Assembly: GCA_958443265.1 (NCBI GenBank)
Contig: CAUCKA010000005.1
Location: 1-64,000 of the forward strand
Length of the DNA: 64,000 bases
Source: an uncultured Collinsella sp.
Lineage (GTDB): Bacteria; Actinomycetota; Coriobacteriia; Coriobacteriales; Coriobacteriaceae
Direction: 5' to 3'
The notes under the pieces are model-generated. The model was not told the origin of the DNA, ran no database searches, and saw only the letters and a list, made by a program, of their open reading frames with translations. The number at the start of each line of letters is the position of its first letter. Position 1 is the first letter of the stretch. Of the stretch, positions 1 to 8,239 are shown one piece after another. Made by a program: the position numbers and the translations under genes.

Positions 1-48
1 TGCGTGAGTTGCTCGGTAGCGTCTGCGCTGCGGCCTAATATCTGCCAT

Positions 49-112
49 AAAGGGACAGGTTAATTTTGGTAGGCAAAGCGTTTGACCTGCCAAAATAAAC
101 CTGTCCCTTTTT
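49..112. repeat. Intergenic palindromic repeat, family A copy 1
   Basis: Two arms of about 26 bases (49-74 and roughly 84-112) are near reverse complements around a short loop. The core AAAGGGACAGGTT is followed by TTTTGGTAGG, and the T-rich end could act as a terminator. A second copy with the same core lies at 52460-52496, so this is a dispersed unit rather than a gene-specific site. No gene was seen in 1-237. Confidence 0.7.
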
Positions 113-237
113 GGTCGGTCGCCGTTTGGGGGCGGATTGGCAACGCTCGCTGATTGTAGTCTTGACCTGCGCTAGAATAGTGGCATCTGAATGTCCGGGC
201 GCATGGAGGCGTGCGCCCGTATGCTGAGGAGGACTCT

Positions 238-1932
238 ATGGCAACTGTTGCCGCACCTATCGATGCTACGTCGACTGCCGCTTGGAAGGCACTCGAGGCT
301 CATCAGGAGAAGCTCGAGGCCGATGGTATCGACCTCAAGGCCTGGTTCGCTGCCGATGCCGAGCGCGTGAACAAGCTGAGCTTTGACGCCGGTGACCTGC
401 ACTTCGATCTGTCGAAGAACCTGGTGACCGATGAGACCGTCAAGCTGCTGTGCGATCTTGCCCGCGAGGTGAAGCTCGAGGAGCGCCGCGACGCCATGTT
501 CTCCGGCGAGCACATTAACACCACCGAGGACCGCGCCGTCCTGCACACCGCGCTTCGCCGCCCCGCAACCGAGAGGGGCCAGCTCATCGTCGACGGCCAG
601 GATGTCGTCGCCGACGTGCACGAGGTCCTCGACCGCATGTATGCCTTCGCCGAGCGCGTGCGCTCCGGTGAGTGGAAGGGCGTTACCGGCAAGAAGATCG
701 AGCACCTGGTGTCCATCGGCATCGGTGGCTCCGATCTGGGCCCGGTCATGGCCTACGAGGCTCTGCGTCCCTATGCCGACGCCGGTATCGACTGCCGCTA
801 TATCTCCAACATCGACCCCAACGACCAGGCCGAGAAGCTTAAGGGCCTGGATCCCGAGACTACGCTCGTGATCATCGTCTCCAAGACCTTCACCACGCTC
901 GAGACCCTCACCAACGCCCGCGAGGTCAAGACCTGGATGCTCGAGCAGCTCAAGGCCCAGGGCGCCATCGACGGCTCCGATGAGCAGAACGCCGAGGCCG
1001 TGGCAAAGCACTTCGTCGCCGTTTCCACCGCACTCGAGAAGGTTGAGGCCTTCGGTATCGACCCCGCCAACGCCTTCGGCTTCTGGAACTGGGTCGGCGG
1101 CCGCTACTCCGTCGACTCCGCCGTGGGCCTGTCGCTGATCGTCGTGCTCGGTCCCGAGCGCTTCCAGCAGTTCCTCGAGGGCTTCCACGCTATCGACGAG
1201 TACTTCTGCAACACGCCGCTCGAGAACAATGCCGTTGCGCTGATGGGCCTGCTCAACGTCTGGTACGTCAACTTCTTCGGTTCCAAGAGCCACGCCGTGC
1301 TGCCGTACTGCCAGTACCTGCATCGTTTCCCGGCCTACCTGCAGCAGCTCACCATGGAGTCCAACGGCAAGCATGTCCGCTGGGACGGCAGCGCCGTGAC
1401 CTCCGACACCGGTGAGATCTTCTGGGGCGAGCCCGGCACCAACGGCCAGCATGCCTTCTACCAGCTGCTGCACCAGGGCACCGTGGTGGTTCCGGCCGAT
1501 TTCATCGCCTTTGCCAATACCGCCAACCCTGCGACCGATAGCGGCCAGGACGTGCATGAGCTGTTCCTGGGCAACTTCCTGGCCCAGACCAAGGCGCTCG
1601 CCTTTGGCAAGACGGCCGACGAGGTGCGCGCCGAGGGCACGCCCGAGCAGATCGTCCCGGCCCGTTGCTTTGAGGGCAATCGCCCGACGACCTCGATCTT
1701 CGGCGATACGTTGACCCCGTTCGCGCTCGGCGAGCTCATCGCCCTGTACGAGCACATCACGTTTGTCGAGGGCACGGTCTGGGGCATCGACTCCTACGAC
1801 CAGTGGGGCGTCGAGCTGGGCAAGCAGCTTGCCAAGCAGATCACCCCGGCCTTCCACGACGATGCCGCCAAGGCCGAGCAGGACGCTTCGACTCAGGCGC
1901 TTATCGAGTTCTATCGCGCGCATCGCAAGTAG
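238..1932 (+). CDS. pgi: Glucose-6-phosphate isomerase
   Basis: Interconverts glucose-6-phosphate and fructose-6-phosphate in cytosolic glycolysis. The 564-residue length is normal for the long bacterial form. The sugar-phosphate motif GIGGSDLGP is near residue 160, WVGGRYS near 286, and the C-terminal family signature SYDQWGVELGKQ near 518. The ATG at 238 was chosen because GAGGAGG lies just upstream; an in-frame GTG at 211 has no such site. It stands alone, ends before a strong hairpin terminator, and faces the convergent VirD4-like gene. Codon use is GC-rich and regular, as for a highly expressed core gene. Confidence 0.97.
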   Translation: MATVAAPIDATSTAAWKALEAHQEKLEADGIDLKAWFAADAERVNKLSFDAGDLHFDLSKNLVTDETVKLLCDLAREVKLEERRDAMFSGEHINTTEDRAVLHTALRRPATERGQLIVDGQDVVADVHEVLDRMYAFAERVRSGEWKGVTGKKIEHLVSIGIGGSDLGPVMAYEALRPYADAGIDCRYISNIDPNDQAEKLKGLDPETTLVIIVSKTFTTLETLTNAREVKTWMLEQLKAQGAIDGSDEQNAEAVAKHFVAVSTALEKVEAFGIDPANAFGFWNWVGGRYSVDSAVGLSLIVVLGPERFQQFLEGFHAIDEYFCNTPLENNAVALMGLLNVWYVNFFGSKSHAVLPYCQYLHRFPAYLQQLTMESNGKHVRWDGSAVTSDTGEIFWGEPGTNGQHAFYQLLHQGTVVVPADFIAFANTANPATDSGQDVHELFLGNFLAQTKALAFGKTADEVRAEGTPEQIVPARCFEGNRPTTSIFGDTLTPFALGELIALYEHITFVEGTVWGIDSYDQWGVELGKQLAKQITPAFHDDAAKAEQDASTQALIEFYRAHRK

Positions 1933-1964
1933 TCGCTGCTGTTAACGCATCGCGTCTTATAGTC

Positions 1965-1999
1965 AGGGGCCCGTATCCTATCGGATGCGGGCCCCTTTG
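1965..1999 (+). terminator. Terminator after pgi
   Basis: AGGGGCCCG pairs with CGGGCCCCT across a 13-base loop and is followed by TTGCTTTG. It sits between the convergent pgi and VirD4-like genes and may serve both. Confidence 0.8.
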
Positions 2000-2073
2000 C
2001 TTTGCCGTGGTCCCGGGGCGCACGGCCTTTAAGGATCTTCGCCGGAGCGTCGCGTGCTGCGAGGGCCCTGCGT

Positions 2074-3378
2074 CTAGAGCTCGGCCTCCGCATGGCCTCG
2101 CTGCGCCTCGGGCAGCTCCCCGTAGAGCGGATGGTCTTCGAGCCTAAAGCGCTCGACCTGTTCGGGAGTGCGACCGCGTACAAAGAGCCACGAGCGATCA
2201 ATCGGCGTCGCCATGAGCGTGCTGGGCAGCGCGTCGGCGCGGTCGGAAAACACCCGGGCACTCTCGGGATCCTGGAACGCCAGCACCAGATGCGTGTCGC
2301 AGTTGCCCATGATGGAGCGTGCGCGTGCCTCGCCATAGAGCGCATCGAGCTGGTTGGTCGACTGCAGCAGCAGCGTTGCCCAGATGTTGCGGCTTCGGAT
2401 AATCGAGAGCACGTTGTCGATCTGGGGGATCTGCAGATTTGCGAAGTCATCGAGCATAAAGCGCACGGGCACGGGCAGGCTGCCGTCGGGCTGCCTATCG
2501 GCCTCACGAATGAGGCCCATAAACGCCTGCGAAATAAAGAGGCCGGTCAGCGGATCGAGATTGCGGTCAATATCGCTCACGGTTACAAACAGGGCGCAGG
2601 GGGTGTGTCCCATGGAAGCGAAGTCCACCTGATGGCACTCACGATAGAGCTGTGCCGCACCGTCGAATCCCAGACACATGACCTTTTCGGCAAGGATGCC
2701 GACGATGCTCGCGTGCATGCGCTCGGCATTTTGCGTAATGGCGTAGCGCCGCCATAGCGAGAGGGCATAGCTTTGGGGGTCGGTCGTGATCAGGTCGTCA
2801 AACAATCGACCCGTGGCACCGTCCTGCAGGTGCTCGATCAGCTTGATGACCGAGCTGATCGTCTGCTCGTCGGCGGGCAGCTGTTCGGTGACGTAGGCGA
2901 TAAGACACGACAGCAGGTTTGCCGCCGCATGATCCCAAAAAGGCTGGTTGTTGTCCTCGATGGGGCAGATGGCCTTTGCCACCGAGAGGATGTCCTGCTG
3001 GTTGGGCCTGCCGTCCGCCTTGCGGCGAATGTGCCTCAGGGGGTTGTAGCCGCAGCGCTCGATGCCGGGCGCAAGGGCCGGGACGGTGTTGAGGTCGGCG
3101 AAGTTGAGACACTGCACGCGGTAACCGTGGGCTGCCAGCACGGGTCCCACTTCGCGACAGAGCGTGCCTTTGGTGTCGAGCACGATGTAGCTTGCGTTCA
3201 TTTGCAGCAGGTTGGGCTTGAGGACGTTTCGGGTCTTGCCGGCTCCCGAGGGGCCGATCACAAGTGCGTTGTTGTTGAGTCCCGTTTGGCGGGTGTCGCA
3301 GGAAAGCGTTCGATCCTTGGCGAGAATGGTGGACGATGCGGACTCAGATGCGGCGAGGCGGCTGGCGAGGTTAGACAT
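2074..3378 (-). CDS. VirD4/TraG-like coupling ATPase, soluble form
   Basis: A 434-residue P-loop ATPase. Walker A GPSGAGKT is near residue 40 and a Walker-B-like MLDDFANL near 306, followed by the TraG/TraD pattern around LLLQSTNQLDALYG. The family feeds DNA-protein complexes to conjugative type IV secretion channels. The usual N-terminal membrane segments are absent: the protein begins about 40 residues before the P-loop. The ATG at 3378 has AAGGAGG upstream and overlaps the ClpP-like gene by 8 bases, implying translational coupling. No relaxase, VirB4 or other secretion gene is in view, so a role in conjugation is uncertain. Confidence 0.82.
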   Translation of the reverse strand: MSNLASRLAASESASSTILAKDRTLSCDTRQTGLNNNALVIGPSGAGKTRNVLKPNLLQMNASYIVLDTKGTLCREVGPVLAAHGYRVQCLNFADLNTVPALAPGIERCGYNPLRHIRRKADGRPNQQDILSVAKAICPIEDNNQPFWDHAAANLLSCLIAYVTEQLPADEQTISSVIKLIEHLQDGATGRLFDDLITTDPQSYALSLWRRYAITQNAERMHASIVGILAEKVMCLGFDGAAQLYRECHQVDFASMGHTPCALFVTVSDIDRNLDPLTGLFISQAFMGLIREADRQPDGSLPVPVRFMLDDFANLQIPQIDNVLSIIRSRNIWATLLLQSTNQLDALYGEARARSIMGNCDTHLVLAFQDPESARVFSDRADALPSTLMATPIDRSWLFVRGRTPEQVERFRLEDHPLYGELPEAQRGHAEAEL

Positions 3379-3988
3379 GGGCGACCTCCTTGGTGGTCGA
3401 GAGGATTTCGTGGGCAAAGCCGAGCTCGACGGCGCGCTCGGCCGAAAGGTAGGTGTCTTTTGCAGTGAGGGACTGGATGCGCTTGGGCGTGAGGCCGCTG
3501 CGGTCCGAGAGGATTTGCGTGAGGGTCTTGCGGGTCTGCATGAGACGCCGGCTGGTTTCCTGCAGCGCAAGTGCCGAGCCGCCTGCCCCCTGGGGGATCA
3601 GCGGGTCGTGAATCATGAGCTCTGCATGGGGCGCCATACGGCGATCGTCGCCGCCCATAAAGATCACGGCGCCCATGGACGCGGCGAATTCCAGGCAGAC
3701 GGTGCGGATGGGGCACGATGCGAGGCGCATGGCGTCATAGATCGCAAGACCCGATCGCACGCTTCCGCCGGCGCTGGCGACAAATATGGTGATGGGGCGG
3801 CTGGGGTCGGTGGCATCGAGCAGGCGGATCTGCTGGCATAGGTCGTGGGCCATCGGGGTTTCGATGTTTCCCATGACGGAGAGCTCGCGACGGGCGAGCA
3901 TCTCATCGTAAATGCTGGTGAGCGTGATGCCTCGGGCGGATTCACGCATGGTGAGGGGGCTGATGATGGGGGAATGATTGGTGTCCAT
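3371..3988 (-). CDS. ClpP-family serine protease, operon-specific paralogue
   Basis: A 205-residue ClpP-fold protease. Catalytic residues are all visible: Ser104 in FAASMGA, His127 in MIHDP, Asp178 in TAKDTY, with the oxyanion loop GGSVRSG at 74-80. Family members form barrel-shaped peptidase rings normally fed by AAA+ unfoldases. Position 128 has Asp where housekeeping ClpP usually shows MIHQP, and the gene lies between an unknown gene and a VirD4-like gene rather than beside clpX, so it is probably a specialised paralogue. Start at 3988 follows AAAGGAGTCCTC. Its partner ATPase is not identifiable; the downstream P-loop protein is a candidate by context only. Confidence 0.85.
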   Translation of the reverse strand: MDTNHSPIISPLTMRESARGITLTSIYDEMLARRELSVMGNIETPMAHDLCQQIRLLDATDPSRPITIFVASAGGSVRSGLAIYDAMRLASCPIRTVCLEFAASMGAVIFMGGDDRRMAPHAELMIHDPLIPQGAGGSALALQETSRRLMQTRKTLTQILSDRSGLTPKRIQSLTAKDTYLSAERAVELGFAHEILSTTKEVAHV

Positions 3989-4051
3989 GAGGACTCCTTT
4001 CTGTTGGTTGTGTTGTGGAATAGGATTGTTGCCCGCGGAGGGGCTGGCGGG

Positions 4052-4942
4052 CTACAGGGTTCGTCCGAGCCTGAGATCGAGCTCGGTTGTGGGGCAGGCT
4101 GCCTGTTCGTGCGGCTCGCAAGCGCCAAGGGCTCCAAAGCGATAGAGCGTTGCGGCGGGCGTGGTGTAGGCGAGCCGCAGCTGATGCTCGACAGGGGCAC
4201 ATCCGTCATTTTTGTAATGAGCCGCGTAGTACTGCGCGATGCTGGCGTTCATCTCGCTGCCATTGCGATGGCGCTCAAACTGGCGTCTGCAGGTCTCGAT
4301 GATCTTTGCTACCGACTTGGGTGCCGTCGCGGGAACAAGGGCGAGATAGCCCTCAAATAGCTCGTTGATGCTCAGGAGGCACAGCAGGTCGATCAGCGTC
4401 CTTATGGCTGCTCCCTCGGCAGAAAAATGCGCGGTCATGCGGTTATATCGGTTGCGGTCGACGATGGCCGCATGGGGTCTTGGAGTTTTCTGCCCTGTGG
4501 TCCCGGGCTTTTGCCGCGCCTGTGTATTGAGCTCGACGTTGCAGCGCTTGAGGCCGTCCAACGGAAGGAACAGTGCGGTGCGCAGGGTGTTCCGCTTGCT
4601 TTCGAGTTCATGACGCTCGTCGGGTTCCCATTCGAGCTTGAGTTTCGTGTCGAGCGCCGTAAGCATATGGGCTAGGCAGCCTACGGTAAGAACGTACGAA
4701 TCGTTGTCGCGTTTTGGGGCATAGGGGTCTGTCAGCTTGCGAATGTCGGGGTCGCCCATGATCTTTGTGCAGCGCTTCAGCAGTTGAGGGTGGTCGGCCA
4801 AGATCGTCGCGAGCGGTAGCGACGCGTAGTTCTTGATGGTCGCGGCGGCAAAGGCGGCGTCATATTCGTTTGCATATGCTCGCTCAATGCGGGCATCCAG
4901 AATGCTTTTCTTATAGCCGTCTTCAGCGCGGTGGTTTGTCAT
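4052..4942 (-). CDS. Unrecognised protein, first gene of VirD4-ClpP operon
   Basis: A 296-residue, probably cytosolic and largely helical protein with no signal peptide, no clear membrane segment and no motif I recognise. The N-terminal half is charged (RAEDGYKKSILDARIERAYANEYD); the middle has a hydrophobic helix TLIDLLCLLSINELFEGYL. The ATG at 4942 was chosen because GGAGAAGCT precedes it; an open frame continues 52 codons upstream but encodes a His/Gln-rich stretch over a repeat array and is likely untranslated. It is followed 63 bases later by the ClpP-like gene. Context leaves replication, partition or transfer open, but none is shown. Confidence 0.6.
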   Translation of the reverse strand: MTNHRAEDGYKKSILDARIERAYANEYDAAFAAATIKNYASLPLATILADHPQLLKRCTKIMGDPDIRKLTDPYAPKRDNDSYVLTVGCLAHMLTALDTKLKLEWEPDERHELESKRNTLRTALFLPLDGLKRCNVELNTQARQKPGTTGQKTPRPHAAIVDRNRYNRMTAHFSAEGAAIRTLIDLLCLLSINELFEGYLALVPATAPKSVAKIIETCRRQFERHRNGSEMNASIAQYYAAHYKNDGCAPVEHQLRLAYTTPAATLYRFGALGACEPHEQAACPTTELDLRLGRTL

Positions 4943-4956
4943 AGCTTCTCCAATCG

Positions 4957-5026
4957 GTTGATGTTCGTGCTGTTTGTTGATGTGTTGGTTGTCGTGAGTG
5001 ATGTGCTTGCCGTAGGTGATGTGCTG
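4957..5026. repeat. Iteron-like direct repeats upstream of VirD4-ClpP operon
   Basis: TGATGT recurs at about 4959, 4978, 4999 and 5017, that is every 18-21 bases, roughly two helical turns. The last two copies share TGATGTGCT. The array lies just upstream of the first gene of the minus-strand operon, where a regulator or replication initiator could bind. Confidence 0.5.
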
Positions 5027-5377
5027 ACGTTGGGGTGCTATGCGGTTTTCAATGAGCCCGTGAGGCAGTTGCTGCAGGGGCGGGATGGAACGGCCCATGC
5101 AAGGCGGAAGGCATCGTGCTCAAAATCGAGACAGCAATGCCCTGGGTGCCTCACATGTGGCAGTTACCTAATTAAGTTGTCATTGCGTTTGGGGTTGTAC
5201 TTTGCCGATCTTCTTTCTCTTACACGCTAAAAACTGAAATTTCATATGCTCGATCTACTTAAAACCGCAACGGCGGTCTTTATCAACTTATATGTCGGAA
5301 CGCGTCTTTGCAAGTACTTTTTTGCGTTTGTTTCAAATGGGGTGGTTTTGCAACCGTCACGCGCCACGCTATGCGAA

Positions 5378-5499
5378 CGTGCCCCTTTTCTGTTGTCGGC
5401 CAGATACGATGGGTCGCGTGACGTCGTCAGAGGTCGAATTCGACCGCTAACGACGTTGTGCAGCTCATCATTTCTGGTCGCAAACAGTAAAGGGGCATG
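5378..5499. repeat. Long imperfect palindrome, about 122 bases
   Basis: Perfectly symmetric about 5438/5439. The centre GGTCGAATTCGACC (5432-5445) is an exact palindrome, ACGTCGT/ACGACGT arms extend it to 36 bases (5421-5456) with few mismatches, and outer arms GCCCCTTT/AAAGGGGC with CTGTTG/CAAACAG extend to about 61 bases per side. It could be a mobile miniature element, a dispersed repeat or a folded RNA. Confidence 0.75.
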
Positions 5500-5698
5500 A
5501 GGGTGTATTGAGGAGGGGGATGTCTTGCTGTCGGCATCCGCGTGCGGTGCCATTCGCTGTCTGTAAATATACGTTTATAGCTAATTTCATACCACTTGTC
5601 GGAATGCGGACGCTGTCCTTGCATGTCGGGCGTACATTGAACGTGGTTTTCGCGTGAAACCACGAATCGGTTGTCAGTCCTGAACAAGGAGGCCCAGC

Positions 5699-6373
5699 AT
5701 GACGCTTGCCAAACCCATCAACAAATACATCGACTATATCGATGCCCCCGAGGACACGTTTGAGCAATATGTCGAGAAGGCGTTAAAGTACAACTTTCGC
5801 TGCGTATTTGCGAACCTGCAGGAGTACGAGACGGGCCGCGCCATGCTCGAGGGCTCTGACATCATCCTTGCCGGCGCTATCGACTTTCCCCAGGGCACTA
5901 TGACGCTTGAGGAGAAGCTTGCGAGGTTTGAGGAATATGCTGCGTGTGGCTTTACCGAGATTGACTACGTTTTGAATCAGGGGTCGATCGAGAACCGCGA
6001 TTTTGATGCCATCGAGCGCGAGATGACTACCATTGCTGATTTTTGTCGCGCGCATGGCATCACTGACAAGGTAATCGTCGAGATGTGCAAGCTGGACGGC
6101 GACGACGCCGCCAAGCGCCGTGTATGTGAGATCGCGCTGGAGGCCAAGCCGGGATTCCTTAAGACATCGACCGGCAGAAGCTTTGGCGGTGCTAAGCTCG
6201 AGGACGTGCGGCTGATGCACGAGGTGCTCGGCGATGCCGTGGCAATCAAGGCGGCGGGCGGTATCCATAATTACGAAGAGGCTTGCGCATTCATCGAGGC
6301 CGGCGCCAGCGCGTTAGGCGCATCGGCGGGCATCGCGATCGTCGAGGGCGCACCGACGGATGAGCGTCGCTAG
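5699..6373 (+). CDS. deoC: Deoxyribose-phosphate aldolase
   Basis: Cleaves 2-deoxyribose-5-phosphate to acetaldehyde and glyceraldehyde-3-phosphate, using a Schiff-base lysine in a TIM barrel. At 224 residues it is of normal length. Lys155 in FLKTSTG is the Schiff-base residue, Lys184 in IKAAGGI and Asp89 in EIDYVLN are the supporting catalytic residues. Start at 5699 follows AAGGAGGCCCAGC. It allows growth on deoxynucleosides; no other deo gene is adjacent, and the next gene is an unrelated HAD phosphatase 149 bases on. Confidence 0.95.
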   Translation: MTLAKPINKYIDYIDAPEDTFEQYVEKALKYNFRCVFANLQEYETGRAMLEGSDIILAGAIDFPQGTMTLEEKLARFEEYAACGFTEIDYVLNQGSIENRDFDAIEREMTTIADFCRAHGITDKVIVEMCKLDGDDAAKRRVCEIALEAKPGFLKTSTGRSFGGAKLEDVRLMHEVLGDAVAIKAAGGIHNYEEACAFIEAGASALGASAGIAIVEGAPTDERR

Positions 6374-6522
6374 CAGACGTATTTGACCTGAGCGATAAAG
6401 CTTCACGACCACACGCCGTTCATGTTCGGGACAATATGACATTTTTCCCGTTGCAAACGGAGTCGCGGTGGCTGTTCTGTATGATGACTCAGACAAGGTT
6501 ATTAAATGACAGGGAGGCATAT

Positions 6523-7365
6523 ATGGCAATCAAAGCCATCGCGATGGATATTGACGGTACGCTCACCAACGACCAGAAAGTGATTAGCCCGCGTACGCGC
6601 GAGAAGCTGCTCGCGGCGCAGGAGTCGGGCATTAAGCTCATCTTGGCTTCGGGCCGTCCCGCATGGGGGCTGCACGCCTTGGCGCAGGAGCTCGACCTTC
6701 AAAACCATGACGGTCTGCTGGTGGCCTTTAATGGCGCGCATGTGGTCGACGCTCAGACCGATGAGGTCCTTTTTGACCAGGCCATGCCGGCTGACGAGCT
6801 GCACCGTCTGATTGATCACCTGCGCAATTTTGACGTGATCCCTATGATTTCGCTTGGTCGCGATCTGCACGTCGAGGATTCGTACCGCTGCATGATCACG
6901 CTGCCTGACGGCTCGCAGAAAAACATCGTCAAATACGAGCGCGATGCGTGTGACCTTAAGACCCGCGAGGTCGAGAGCTTGCATGAGGTTGTGGACGCTT
7001 ATCCCGTGGACAAGCTGCTGACGGCGGGCGATCCGGCCTACCTGCAGGCGCATTACGAGGAGATGTATGCGCCCTTTAACCAGACGCTTTCGGGCATGTT
7101 TACGGCCGACTGGTACTTTGAGTACACGGCGCCCGGTATCGACAAGGCCCGCGCACTCGAGGGTGCCCTGCCCAAGCTCGGCATCGATGCCAGTGAGGTC
7201 GTATCGTTTGGCGACGGCCAGAACGACAAGTCCATGATTGAGTGGGCCGGCACCGGTGTTGCCATGGGTAACGCCGTCGAAGAGGTTAAGGCTGTAGCCC
7301 AGATGGTGACCGCCGATAACAACGAAGATGGCATTGCGGTGGCGCTGGATAAGCTGCTGGGTTAG
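6523..7365 (+). CDS. Cof-type HAD sugar-phosphate phosphatase
   Basis: A 280-residue HAD-superfamily hydrolase of the Cof/YidA type. Motif I MDIDGTL carries the aspartate nucleophile (Asp9) and acid/base (Asp11); motif IV GDGQNDKSM is near residue 230; the large cap between them fits the C2-cap Cof group. Such enzymes dephosphorylate sugar phosphates or flavin/pyridoxal phosphates with broad specificity, so the substrate is not predictable. The ATG at 6523 follows AGGGAGGCAT; the longer frame from 6436 has no ribosome binding site. A second, unrelated HAD gene follows 64 bases later. Confidence 0.9.
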   Translation: MAIKAIAMDIDGTLTNDQKVISPRTREKLLAAQESGIKLILASGRPAWGLHALAQELDLQNHDGLLVAFNGAHVVDAQTDEVLFDQAMPADELHRLIDHLRNFDVIPMISLGRDLHVEDSYRCMITLPDGSQKNIVKYERDACDLKTREVESLHEVVDAYPVDKLLTAGDPAYLQAHYEEMYAPFNQTLSGMFTADWYFEYTAPGIDKARALEGALPKLGIDASEVVSFGDGQNDKSMIEWAGTGVAMGNAVEEVKAVAQMVTADNNEDGIAVALDKLLG

Positions 7366-7385
7366 AATCGCCGATTAATGCATGG

Positions 7386-7416
7386 CTCGGGCGCCTGCTT
7401 GCGGGCGTCCTTTTGT
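7386..7416 (+). terminator. Weak hairpin between HAD genes
   Basis: GGCGCCTGC can pair with GCGGGCGTCC (one bulge, one wobble) and is followed by TTTTGTT. It may partly uncouple the two HAD genes. Confidence 0.45.
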
Positions 7417-7429
7417 TAGGGAGGGTGCC

Positions 7430-8089
7430 GTGTCCGCATTTCCGTTCGACGCCGTTATCTTTGACATGGACGGCGTCATTGTCGATACCGAGTATTACTA
7501 CTTGGGCGAGACTGCCGCGTTTGCCAAGGAGCTTGGACTTAATCTGACTCAAGAGGAGTTGAATGGGCAGGTCGGTACCTCGCATCAGTTCTTCCTGCAT
7601 ATGCTGGTCGATTGGTTTGAGCGCGCCGGTAAGGGACACTTCACTGGCGAGGAGGCGTTGGCCCGTTGGGACGAGTGGGCGCATAAGCGTCCGCGTGACT
7701 ATCAGGCTTTGATTAACCCAGGCGCCGTGGATACGATTCGAGAGCTGCCGCGCCGTGGCGTTCGCGTGGCGATTGCCAGCTCGTCTCCCATGGTTAGCAT
7801 CGAGGAAGTGCTCAACGCATGCGGGCTGTCTGATGCCTTTGAGTATGTGGTGAGCGGCGAGCAGTTTAAGGAGAGCAAACCCGAGCCCGACATCTACCTG
7901 CATGCGCTGGACCTGCTGGGGCTGCCCGCGAATCGTTGCTGCTGCGTTGAGGATTCGGTGCCTGGTATCACTGCCGGCAAACGGGCGGGGTTAACGGTGA
8001 TTGCCAAGCGCGAGGAGCGGTTTGGCTTTAGCCAGGATGCCGCGGACAAGATTATCGACCAGCTGCCGGAACTCCTCACGCTTTCTTAG
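7430..8089 (+). CDS. HAD phosphatase, beta-phosphoglucomutase-like
   Basis: A 219-residue HAD hydrolase of subfamily I. FDMDGVIVDTE at residues 11-21 carries nucleophile Asp12 and Asp14; the small helical cap follows; SSSPMVSIE is motif II, KPEPDIY motif III and VEDSVPGI motif IV. It resembles beta-phosphoglucomutase and broad sugar-phosphate phosphatases; substrate is unknown. I chose the GTG at 7430 because TTAGGGAGGGTGCC lies directly upstream, whereas the in-frame ATG at 7382 starts inside the preceding hairpin. A GGGCTTA/TAAGCCC hairpin follows at 8172-8212. Confidence 0.88.
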   Translation: MSAFPFDAVIFDMDGVIVDTEYYYLGETAAFAKELGLNLTQEELNGQVGTSHQFFLHMLVDWFERAGKGHFTGEEALARWDEWAHKRPRDYQALINPGAVDTIRELPRRGVRVAIASSSPMVSIEEVLNACGLSDAFEYVVSGEQFKESKPEPDIYLHALDLLGLPANRCCCVEDSVPGITAGKRAGLTVIAKREERFGFSQDAADKIIDQLPELLTLS

Positions 8090-8171
8090 GAGCGCGGTAG
8101 TTGCGCGTTTTTCGGGTCTGATGAGTAAATAGCCGACATTTTGGTGCGACACCTAGCATACTTTAAGCTAA

Positions 8172-8212
8172 TGCGGGCTTAAAGACTTGTTGAATGCCCC
8201 TAAGCCCGTTTT
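8172..8212 (+). terminator. Hairpin upstream of the GntR gene
   Basis: CGGGCTTA and TAAGCCCG pair across about 20 bases and are followed by TTTTAGAC. It can end the HAD transcript; it also overlaps the likely promoter of the GntR gene and could be an operator. Confidence 0.5.
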
Positions 8213-8217
8213 AGACT
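8190..8217 (+). promoter_or_regulatory. Promoter candidate for the GntR regulator
   Basis: TTGAAT at 8190-8195 and TAGACT at 8212-8217 are 16 bases apart and end 22 bases before the GntR start codon. Match by eye only. Confidence 0.45.
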
Positions 8218-8239
8218 TAATTGTGCTTGGAGAGGGTAT

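Larger units (their letters stand above)
4943..5698. other. 756-base intergenic region between divergent units
   Basis: Holds the direct-repeat array (4957-5026) next to the minus-strand operon and the long palindrome (5378-5499). Base composition is clearly more AT-rich than the neighbours around 5160-5330 and 5500-5660. Open frames on both strands here are mirror products of the palindrome and lack ribosome binding sites, so I call no gene. The right edge carries the deoC ribosome binding site AAGGAGG. Confidence 0.6.

Noticed and set aside
172..1923. A 583-codon open frame antisense to pgi
   Set aside because: It mirrors a GC-rich coding strand, has no ribosome site and encodes no recognisable protein; pgi is unmistakable on the other strand.
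4943..5098. Fifty-two-codon N-terminal extension of the unknown VirD4-operon protein
   Set aside because: Runs through the repeat array, is His/Gln-rich, and a good ribosome site marks the ATG at 4942.
5242..5553. Open frames on both strands in the 5.2-5.7 kb gap
   Set aside because: Both arise from the palindrome and lack ribosome sites; the matching GRIRPLTT peptides are a symmetry by-product.
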